Below, in pieces: positions 1-7,195 of a stretch of DNA of 64,000 nucleotides. The position numbers and the translations under genes were made by a program. Source of the stretch: Orrella dioscoreae (GTDB taxonomy: Bacteria > Pseudomonadota > Gammaproteobacteria > Burkholderiales > Burkholderiaceae_B); contig NZ_LT907988.1 in NCBI RefSeq assembly GCF_900089455.2, positions 868,001-932,000 on the forward strand, read 5' to 3'. The first letter of the stretch is position 1, and every line of letters starts with the position of its first letter. The notes under the pieces are model-generated. The model was not told the origin of the DNA. It saw nothing but the letters and a program-made list of their open reading frames with translations, and searched no databases.

Positions 1-362
1 ACAGCGCCAACGCGAACGCGGTGTTGTCGGCCCAGCTCCAGTACATCTTCTCCGTGTCGCGGGTTGCGCATTATCTGAAGGCGATGATGCGCGACAAGAT
101 CGGCAGCTTCGCCTCGGCCCAGTCCGTGGAAGGCTTCCTGAATCGTTGGGTGTCGCAATACGTGCTGCTCGATGACAACGCCTCGCAGGAGCAGAAAGCG
201 CAGTTCCCCTTGCGGGAGGCTTCGGTGCAAGTTGCCGAAGTGCCGGGTCGCCCCGGCGTCTTCCGTGCCGTGGCCTTCCTGCGGCCGCACTTCCAGCTCG
301 ACGAGCTCTCGATCTCGCTGCGCCTGGTTGCCGAATTGCCGGCCCAGGCCCAGAAGTCGTGA
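1..362 (+). CDS. tssC: T6SS contractile sheath large subunit TssC (VipB), 3' end only
   Basis: This is the C-terminal part of the large sheath protein, which polymerises with TssB around the Hcp tube in the cytoplasm and contracts to fire it. The reading frame is open from the left edge of the window, about 119 residues are visible, and it ends in TGA at 360-362. The visible text contains the conserved stretches LQYIFSVSRVAHYLKAMMRD and IGSF followed by LNRWVSQYV, which are typical of the TssC end. The 5' part lies outside the window. It is followed 41 bp later by hcp in the usual tssB-tssC-hcp order, so the identification is supported by both sequence and context. Confidence 0.93.
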   Translation, partial: SANANAVLSAQLQYIFSVSRVAHYLKAMMRDKIGSFASAQSVEGFLNRWVSQYVLLDDNASQEQKAQFPLREASVQVAEVPGRPGVFRAVAFLRPHFQLDELSISLRLVAELPAQAQKS

Positions 363-403
363 CGTTGCGTCAACCCAACCCTACCCACTGAAGAGGTCAT
401 TTC

Positions 404-907
404 ATGAAGGACATCTACATCAAATTCGGCAACCCCGCTCTGAAGGGGGAGTCTCAGGACAAGGATCACCCGGACTGGATCGAAGTCGGCTCCTGGCGCC
501 ATGAGATCATCCAGCCGCGTTCGGCCACTGCCTCGACCTCGGGCGGCCACACCGCCGAGCGCACCGAGCATGGCGAGATGGTCTTCACGAAGGACCTGGA
601 CGTCGTCAGCCCGCTGCTGTACCAGCACGCCTCGGGCGGCACCACCTTCGACGAAGTGACCGTCGACTTCCTGCGCGCCGACGGCGAAGGCAATCGCGTC
701 AAGTACCTGGAAATCAAGCTCAAGCACGTCATCATCTCGCGCGTCGCGCCCGAGGTGGTCAGCGAAGGCCTGCCCAACGAAAGCTTCTCGCTGAAGTACG
801 CTGCAGTGCAGTGGAAGTACACGCAGCAGAAGATCGGCGGCAACCAGGGCGGCAACGCGCAAGGCGCCTGGAGCCTGACGAAGAACGACAAGACCTACTC
901 GGTCTAA
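404..907 (+). CDS. hcp: T6SS inner-tube protein Hcp
   Basis: Hcp forms the hexameric rings stacked into the expelled T6SS tube and also acts as a chaperone for small effectors. The 167-residue product has the normal family length, begins MKDIYIKFGNPALKGES, and carries the conserved centre (KDLDVVSPLLYQHASGG) and the KYLEIKLKHVIISR strand. The ATG at 404 follows a good ribosome binding site (aagagg at 391-396). It lies between tssC and tssE. A GC-rich hairpin directly after the stop could raise hcp mRNA level relative to the downstream genes, which suits a protein needed in large amounts. Confidence 0.97.
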   Translation: MKDIYIKFGNPALKGESQDKDHPDWIEVGSWRHEIIQPRSATASTSGGHTAERTEHGEMVFTKDLDVVSPLLYQHASGGTTFDEVTVDFLRADGEGNRVKYLEIKLKHVIISRVAPEVVSEGLPNESFSLKYAAVQWKYTQQKIGGNQGGNAQGAWSLTKNDKTYSV

Positions 908-922
908 TTCGTCCCTTCCCAG

Positions 923-960
923 CAAGCGGGCCGCGACCCGGCAAGGTTCGCGGCCCGTTG
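923..960 (+). terminator. Hairpin after hcp (attenuator or mRNA-stabilising stem)
   Basis: A perfect 10-bp stem (927-936 with 948-957) surrounds an 11-nt loop, and three more pairs (923-925 with 958-960) extend it across a one-base bulge. No U-run follows, so full Rho-independent termination is doubtful. Partial termination or 3'-end protection of the hcp message is the likelier role. Confidence 0.55.
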
Positions 961-984
961 CCATATTGAGGGTACAGGGGCGTC

Positions 985-1470
985 ATGAAGGGATTCGAAC
1001 CCAGCCTGTTCGACAAGCTGTTCGCGGCGCCATCCCAGGCGCCGCACGCGTTGCGCCGTCTCTCGGTCGAGGAGATCAAGGAGACGGTCGCCCGCGACAT
1101 CGAGGCCTTGCTGAACACGCGCATGGTCTTCACCGAGGAAACGCTGTCGCGCTTTCCGGAGTGCCAGCGCTCGATCCTGACATATGGGCTGTCCGATTTC
1201 TCAGGCCTGAGCCTGGCCAGTTTCTACGACCGTGAGTTCATCTGCCGCGCGCTGGAGCAGGCGATTGCCCGCCATGAGCCGCGCCTGACGCAGGTGCGCG
1301 TGCTGCTGCAGGTGGACAGCCGCGCGACGTCGGTCCTGTATTTCGCCATCACGGCCATCCTGGACGTGGGGCCCGCGCACGAACCCGTGGCGTTCGATGC
1401 GACCCTGCAACCGTCCACCCTGCAGTATTCCGTCACCAAGGGCCGCGGCAAGACCGGCCCGGGACTCTGA
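985..1470 (+). CDS. tssE: T6SS baseplate protein TssE (gp25-like)
   Basis: TssE is the small baseplate wedge subunit related to phage T4 gp25, which connects the baseplate to the sheath. The 161-residue product contains the gp25 signature around ILTYGLSDFSG followed by an acidic/basic helix (REFICRALEQAIARHEPRL). It ends in a short basic, glycine-rich tail. The ATG at 985 is the first in-frame start after the hcp hairpin. The gene is 42 bp upstream of tssF. Length and order match other T6SS clusters of the Burkholderiales. Confidence 0.92.
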   Translation: MKGFEPSLFDKLFAAPSQAPHALRRLSVEEIKETVARDIEALLNTRMVFTEETLSRFPECQRSILTYGLSDFSGLSLASFYDREFICRALEQAIARHEPRLTQVRVLLQVDSRATSVLYFAITAILDVGPAHEPVAFDATLQPSTLQYSVTKGRGKTGPGL

Positions 1471-1512
1471 GGAACGCGCGGGCGCCGCGCGCGAAGCGAG
1501 AAGAGAGCAAAG

Positions 1513-3351
1513 ATGGAAGACCTACTGCCCTATTACGAACGCGAGCTGGGTTTCCTGCGCAGCACCTCGCGCGAGTTTGCCGATCGCTACCCCAAGATCG
1601 CGGGCAGGCTCGGGCTGTCCGGCGAGGTCTGCGAGGATCCGCACGTCGAACGGATGATCGAATCCTTCGCGTTGCTGGGCGCGCGCATCAACAAGAAGCT
1701 GGACGACGACTACCCGGAATTCACCGAAGCGCTGTTCGAGGTGATGTATCCGCACTACCTGCGGCCTTTCCCGGCGTGTTCGATCGCGTATTTCGACGTG
1801 GGCGGCGTGGCCGGCCAGCTGACCGCGCCCGTGCGCATGCCGCGCGGCACGGAATTCAAGTCGCAGCCCGTCAAGGGCGTGGCGTGCCGCTTCCGTAGCG
1901 CCTACGACGTCACCATCGCGCCGTTGCAGGTGGCGCATGCCGAGTTCGTGCCGGCGGCCAGCGCGCCGGGCAGCGTGGTGCTGGCGCCCGATGTGACGGG
2001 CCGGCTGTCGCTGACCCTGGAGTGCCTGGGCGAGACGGCCAACCTGGCCAACCTGGGCGTGGACACGCTGCGGATCTATCTGCACGGCGAGCCGTCCTTC
2101 GTGGCTGCCCTGCGCGACTGCCTGTTCCTACGCACGAGCGCGGTCTATGCCGAAACGCGCCTGGGCTGGTGGGAACGCTTGCCGGGCCAACTGCTGCACG
2201 AAGTGGGCATGGGCGCCGACGAATCGCTCATCGATTTCCCCGCCAGCTCGCATCCGGCCTATCGCCTGCTGGCGGAATATTTTTCCTTCCCCGAGAAATT
2301 CAATTTCGTCGACCTGGACCTGCGCGTGCTGCGCGCCACGGTGGGCGCCGCGCGCCGCGTGACGGTGCACCTGCCCGTCAGCAAGCTGCGCGCCGATTCG
2401 AACACGGCGCGCCTGCTTGAGACCTTGAGCGCGGACAACCTGCGCCTGGGTTGCACGCCCGTGGTGAACCTGTTCCCGCAGCGCGCGGAACCCATCCGGG
2501 TGACGCACGCCGGCGCGAACTATCCGGTCGTGGCCGATGCGCGCCGCGCCTACGGCTATGAAATCTATTCCATCGACCGCGTGCGCCAGGTGCGCCAGAA
2601 CGCGCAGGGCGACGCGGTGATCGAGTTCCGGCCGTTCTATTCGCTGCGCCACGGCCAGACGCCGGAGACGGGCGGGCATTACTGGACCGCGCGCCGCAAC
2701 GAGCTGACCGCGCAGCGCAGCCCCGGTTATGAAACCGAGCTGACCATCGTGGACATCGATTTCAATCCGGCCGTGCCGCAGGTGGAGACGATGAGCCTGG
2801 AGCTCACCTGCACCAACCGCGACCTGCCGGCCCAGCTCAGCGTGGGCCAGTCCGGCGGCGATCTGTTCCTGGAAGGCGGCTCGATTGCCCGCGCCATCCG
2901 CCTGCTGCGCCGGCCCACGCACGCGCACCGCTTCGAGCAGGGCCGCGCGGCGCACTGGCGGCTGATCTCGCATCTGTCGCTGAATCACCTGTCGCTGGTG
3001 CACAGCGGCCTGGCGGCGCTGAAGGAAACCCTGCGGCTCTATGACCTGTCGCGGTCGGCGACCTCGGCGCGCCAGATCGAGGGCATCACGGGCATGGACT
3101 ACCGGCCCACCACGCACTGGATGCCGGGCGAGCCTTTCGCGACCTTCGTGCGCGGCATCGAGATCAAGCTGGCCGTGAACGAAGACAACTTCGTCGGCAC
3201 GAGCCTGCATACGTTCGTGAGCGTCATCAACCGTTATTTCGGCCTTTACGTGCAAGCCAACAGCTTCGTGCAGCTGGTGGTGGTGTCGCGCCGCAATGCC
3301 GAGGAAATCCTGAGGTGCCAGCCATGCAACGGCGACGCGATCCTGGTGTGA
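1513..3351 (+). CDS. tssF: T6SS baseplate protein TssF (VasA/ImpG)
   Basis: TssF is the large wedge component of the T6SS baseplate and works in a complex with TssG (two TssF per TssG). The 612-residue length is typical. The N-terminus MEDLLPYYERELGFLR and the block around FALLGARINKKLDDDYPEF followed by MYPHYLRPFP are hallmark TssF sequences. The ATG at 1513 is preceded by a purine-rich site (aagagagcaaag). The stop lies inside the start of tssG, so the two genes are translationally coupled, consistent with the stoichiometric complex their products form. Confidence 0.96.
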   Translation: MEDLLPYYERELGFLRSTSREFADRYPKIAGRLGLSGEVCEDPHVERMIESFALLGARINKKLDDDYPEFTEALFEVMYPHYLRPFPACSIAYFDVGGVAGQLTAPVRMPRGTEFKSQPVKGVACRFRSAYDVTIAPLQVAHAEFVPAASAPGSVVLAPDVTGRLSLTLECLGETANLANLGVDTLRIYLHGEPSFVAALRDCLFLRTSAVYAETRLGWWERLPGQLLHEVGMGADESLIDFPASSHPAYRLLAEYFSFPEKFNFVDLDLRVLRATVGAARRVTVHLPVSKLRADSNTARLLETLSADNLRLGCTPVVNLFPQRAEPIRVTHAGANYPVVADARRAYGYEIYSIDRVRQVRQNAQGDAVIEFRPFYSLRHGQTPETGGHYWTARRNELTAQRSPGYETELTIVDIDFNPAVPQVETMSLELTCTNRDLPAQLSVGQSGGDLFLEGGSIARAIRLLRRPTHAHRFEQGRAAHWRLISHLSLNHLSLVHSGLAALKETLRLYDLSRSATSARQIEGITGMDYRPTTHWMPGEPFATFVRGIEIKLAVNEDNFVGTSLHTFVSVINRYFGLYVQANSFVQLVVVSRRNAEEILRCQPCNGDAILV

Positions 3352-4418
3352 TCGAAGCGCTGCTGGCGGAGCCGCAGCGTTTCGGGTTCTTCCAGGCGGT
3401 GCGCCTGATGGAGCTGCATTTTGCCCGGCAGGGCGGCCAGCCCGGGCGCGATGCCGTGGCGGCCCAGATGCGCTTCCTGAATTCCCCCTCGCTGGCCTTC
3501 CCGCCCAGCGAGCTGGCCGGCGCGCTGGCGTATGACGACCAGGGTGAACTGCTGGCTGATCCGGACGTGCGCCGCGAGGCCATCCAGGCGGGCAAGCTGG
3601 GGCAGGTGGCGCTGACACCGGCCTTCTTCGGCCTGCTGGGCGCGCAGGGCGCGCTGCCGCTGCATTATTCCGAGGCGCTGGCGCAGGGCGAGGCGCGCAC
3701 GCGCGAGCGCGGCGCGCGCGCCTTCTTCGACATCTTCTCGAATCGCGCCGCGGCGCTGTTCTATCGTGCCTGGAAGAAGTACCGCCTGGCGCTGCGCCAC
3801 GAGACCGATCGCGATCACCATTACCTGCCGCTGCTGCTGTCCCTGGCCGGCCTGGGGCACTCCGCGTTGCGCCGCCGCATGATGGACGGCCCGGGCCAGG
3901 TGCACGACGAGGCCATCGCGCACTATGCCGCGGCGGTGCGCCAGCGGCCGGTATCGGCCGAGTACCTGCAGCGCGTGCTGTCCGACTACTTCGGCGAGGA
4001 CCTGCGCGTGGAGCAGTTCGTGGGGCGGTGGTACGACGTGCCGCCGGCGCATCGCACGGTGCTGGGCGCGCCGGGCGCCGTGCTGGGCGTGTCGGCTTTC
4101 GCTGGCGACCGCATCTGGCAGCGCGACCTGTGCCTGCGCCTGCGCATCGGTCCCCTGAAGAAGGAGGCCTTCGCGGGCTTCCTGCCTGGCGGCAGCCAGG
4201 CCCAGGCGCTGGAGAAGCTGTTGCTGCTCCTGGGCGGCCCGACCTTCGAGTACGAGATCAAGCTGGTGCTGGCCAAGGAGGAAGTGGGCAACAGCCAGCT
4301 GTCCGACGAGGACGATGGCCAGTCCGGCACCCGCCTGGGCTGGAACTCCTTCCTGTGCACCGAGGTCGCCGACCAGGACCGCGACGACGCCGGCTACGGC
4401 CTGAACACGATCCATTGA
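3324..4418 (+). CDS. tssG: T6SS baseplate protein TssG (VasB/ImpH)
   Basis: TssG is the partner of TssF in the baseplate wedge. The product (364 residues from ATG 3324) starts with a basic stretch, then EALLAEPQRFGFFQAVRLME, the N-terminal signature of the family, and has FRLMELHF-like and FFDIFSNR blocks further on. ATG 3324 is preferred over GTG 3315 because it sits 8 bp after an aGG-type Shine-Dalgarno sequence (3310-3315). The gene overlaps the end of tssF by 28 bp. There is a 49-bp gap before clpV. Confidence 0.94.
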   Translation: MQRRRDPGVIEALLAEPQRFGFFQAVRLMELHFARQGGQPGRDAVAAQMRFLNSPSLAFPPSELAGALAYDDQGELLADPDVRREAIQAGKLGQVALTPAFFGLLGAQGALPLHYSEALAQGEARTRERGARAFFDIFSNRAAALFYRAWKKYRLALRHETDRDHHYLPLLLSLAGLGHSALRRRMMDGPGQVHDEAIAHYAAAVRQRPVSAEYLQRVLSDYFGEDLRVEQFVGRWYDVPPAHRTVLGAPGAVLGVSAFAGDRIWQRDLCLRLRIGPLKKEAFAGFLPGGSQAQALEKLLLLLGGPTFEYEIKLVLAKEEVGNSQLSDEDDGQSGTRLGWNSFLCTEVADQDRDDAGYGLNTIH

Positions 4419-4467
4419 CATCCGGCTGAACCGAATTCGCCATCACCGAACCCCGACGCAACCTTCC

Positions 4468-7182
4468 ATGACGACTCCGCTCAAGACACTGATAGGCAAG
4501 CTCAACCCCACCTGCCGCCAGGCGGCCGAACGCGCCGCCAGCATCTGCATGGGCCGTGGCCATTACGAAGTCGACCTGGAGCACGTCTTCCTGGCCCTGC
4601 TGGAGCAGCCGGACAGCGATTTCGTGGTGATGGCAGGGCGCTGCGACATCAATGTGGCCGCGCTGCAGGGCGACCTGGAACACGAGCTGGGCAATGTCCG
4701 CACGGGCAACACGCGCACGCCGGTGTTCTCGCCGCACCTGCAGACGCTGTTCGAGCACGCCTGGCTCATCGCCTCGCTGGACAGCCACGACACCCGCATC
4801 CGTTCGGGCCACCTGCTGCTGGCGCTCCTGACCGCGCCGGACCTGGCGCAACTGGCCTTGCGGGGTTCGTCGCGGTTCGCGTCGTTCCGCCTGGACGACC
4901 TGAAGCATCGCTATGACGAGCTGGCAAGGGGCTCCAGGGAGGCCGAGCGTGCGCAGGCCACCAGCGAGGCGCCCGAGTCCGATGCGCCCGACACGCGCGG
5001 CAAGCCCTCTGCCACGCCGGCGCTGGACCAGTACACCACCGACCTGACGCAGCGCGCGCGCGATGGCCAGATCGACCCGGTGATCGGCCGCGAGACCGAG
5101 ATCCGCCAGATGATCGACATCCTGCTGCGCCGCCGGCAGAACAATCCCATCCTGACCGGCGAGGCAGGCGTGGGCAAGACCGCCGTGGTGGAAGGCCTGG
5201 CGCTGCGCATCGCCGAGGGCGACGTACCGCCGGTGCTGCAGAACGTGTCGCTGCGCACGCTGGACCTGGGCCTGCTGCAGGCGGGCGCCAGCGTGAAGGG
5301 CGAGTTCGAGAACCGCCTGAAGAACGTGATCGACGAGGTGAAGAAGAGCGCCACGCCCATCATCCTGTTCATCGACGAGGCGCACACCATGATCGGCGCG
5401 GGCGGCCAGGCGGGCCAGAACGATGCCGCCAACCTGCTCAAGCCCGCGCTGGCGCGTGGCGAGCTGCGCACCATCGCCGCCACGACCTGGAGCGAATACA
5501 AGAAGTACTTCGAGAAGGACGCCGCGCTGGCCCGCCGCTTCCAGGTGGTGAAGGTGGAGGAGCCCACGGAACCGCTGGCCGCGAGCATGCTGCGCGCGAT
5601 GGCGCCGCTGATGGAGCGCCATTTCGGCATCCGCGTGCTGGACGAGGCCGTGGTGGCGGCCGTGCGCCTGTCGCACCGCTACATCAGCGCCCGCCAACTG
5701 CCCGACAAGGCCGTGAGCGTGCTGGATACGGCTTGCGCCCGCGTGGCGCTGGGCCGCTCGGCCACGCCCGCGCGCATCGACGACGCCCGTCATCGCCTGA
5801 CGCGGCTGCAGGCCGAGCTGGACGCGCTGGGCCGCGAGCGCCGCGCCAGCGGCGCCGCGCCTGCCCGCCTGAAGGAGGTGGAGGACGAGATCGGCGCCGC
5901 GCGCGAGGCCCTGGCGCAGGCCGAGGCCCGCCACGCGCAGGAAAGCGAACTGGTGACGCGCATCCATGAACTGCGCGCCAAGCTGGAAGGCGAGAATGCG
6001 CCCGCACAGGCTGCGGATGCCGGCGCGGAGCCGGCCGCCGCGCCTGCGCCCAAGCGCCGTGGCGCCAAGGCCACCGCCGCGCCCGCCTCGCCCGAACAGC
6101 AGCAACTGGCCGCCTTGCAGGCCGAGCTGCGCGCGCTGCAGGGCGAGGATCCGCTGGTGCCCGCCTGCGTCGATGCGCAGACGATCGCCGAGGTGGTGTC
6201 GGGCTGGACCGGCATTCCGCTGGGCCGCATGGTCAACGACGAGATCCGCACCGTGCTGGCGCTGCAGGGCATGCTGGGCGAGCGCGTGATCGGGCAGGAC
6301 CACGCCCTGGAGGCGCTGGCGCAACGCGTGCGCACGGCGCGCGCGGGCCTGGAGGATCCGAACAAGCCCAAGGGCGTGTTCCTTTTCGTGGGGCCGTCGG
6401 GCGTGGGCAAGACCGAAACCGCGCTGGCGCTGGCCGACATCCTGTATGGCGGCGAGCGCAAGCTGGTCACCATCAACATGAGCGAATACCAGGAGGCGCA
6501 CAGCGTCTCCGGGCTGAAAGGCTCGCCGCCCGGCTACGTGGGCTATGGCGAGGGCGGCGTGCTGACCGAGGCCGTGCGGCGCCAGCCCTACAGCGTGGTG
6601 CTGCTGGATGAAATCGAGAAGGCCCACCCGGACGTGCTGGAGATGTTCTTCCAGGTCTTCGACAAGGGCGTCATGGATGACGCCGAAGGCCGCGAGATCG
6701 ATTTCCGCAACACGCTGATCATCCTGACCTCGAACGTGGGCTCGTCCGCGATCATGCAGGCCTGCCTGAACCAGCCCGCGGAATCGCGGCCTTCGCCGGA
6801 TGACCTGCACGCCTTGTTGACGCCGCAGCTGTACAAGGCCTTCAAGCCCGCCTTCCTGGGCCGCATGAAGACGATCCCGTTCTTCCCGGTGGACGACGAC
6901 GCGCTGGTGCGCATCATCACGCTGAAGCTCTCGCGCATCGCCGAACGGGTGCAGGCCAATCACCGCGCGGTGTTCGAGTGGGACGAGGCGCTGGTCGAGG
7001 CCGTGCTGGCGCGCTGCACCGAAGTCGACACGGGCGCGCGCAACGTGGACCACATCCTGAACGGCACGCTGCTGCCCGAGGTGTCCGGCGAAGTGCTGGG
7101 CCGCATGGCGCAGGGCGAGGCCGTCACGAAGATCAAGGTGAGCGCGGCCAAGAACGGCGAGTTCCGCTACCGCGTGAGCTGA
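4468..7182 (+). CDS. tssH: T6SS AAA+ ATPase ClpV (TssH)
   Basis: ClpV disassembles the contracted TssBC sheath with ATP so that it can be reused. The 904-residue product has the Clp-N repeat domain (about 10-150), a first AAA+ module with Walker A GEAGVGKT at 231-238, a coiled M-domain, and a second AAA+ module with Walker A GPSGVGKT at 642-649 plus Walker B LLDEIEKAHPD. An alanine/proline-rich low-complexity segment (about 510-550, with a KRR patch) lies between the M-domain and the second ATPase module; I do not expect it in ClpB and it may be a flexible insertion. VgrG begins 13 bp downstream, so the genes are probably co-transcribed. Confidence 0.96.
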   Translation: MTTPLKTLIGKLNPTCRQAAERAASICMGRGHYEVDLEHVFLALLEQPDSDFVVMAGRCDINVAALQGDLEHELGNVRTGNTRTPVFSPHLQTLFEHAWLIASLDSHDTRIRSGHLLLALLTAPDLAQLALRGSSRFASFRLDDLKHRYDELARGSREAERAQATSEAPESDAPDTRGKPSATPALDQYTTDLTQRARDGQIDPVIGRETEIRQMIDILLRRRQNNPILTGEAGVGKTAVVEGLALRIAEGDVPPVLQNVSLRTLDLGLLQAGASVKGEFENRLKNVIDEVKKSATPIILFIDEAHTMIGAGGQAGQNDAANLLKPALARGELRTIAATTWSEYKKYFEKDAALARRFQVVKVEEPTEPLAASMLRAMAPLMERHFGIRVLDEAVVAAVRLSHRYISARQLPDKAVSVLDTACARVALGRSATPARIDDARHRLTRLQAELDALGRERRASGAAPARLKEVEDEIGAAREALAQAEARHAQESELVTRIHELRAKLEGENAPAQAADAGAEPAAAPAPKRRGAKATAAPASPEQQQLAALQAELRALQGEDPLVPACVDAQTIAEVVSGWTGIPLGRMVNDEIRTVLALQGMLGERVIGQDHALEALAQRVRTARAGLEDPNKPKGVFLFVGPSGVGKTETALALADILYGGERKLVTINMSEYQEAHSVSGLKGSPPGYVGYGEGGVLTEAVRRQPYSVVLLDEIEKAHPDVLEMFFQVFDKGVMDDAEGREIDFRNTLIILTSNVGSSAIMQACLNQPAESRPSPDDLHALLTPQLYKAFKPAFLGRMKTIPFFPVDDDALVRIITLKLSRIAERVQANHRAVFEWDEALVEAVLARCTEVDTGARNVDHILNGTLLPEVSGEVLGRMAQGEAVTKIKVSAAKNGEFRYRVS

Positions 7183-7195
7183 GGGAGCACCAGCC

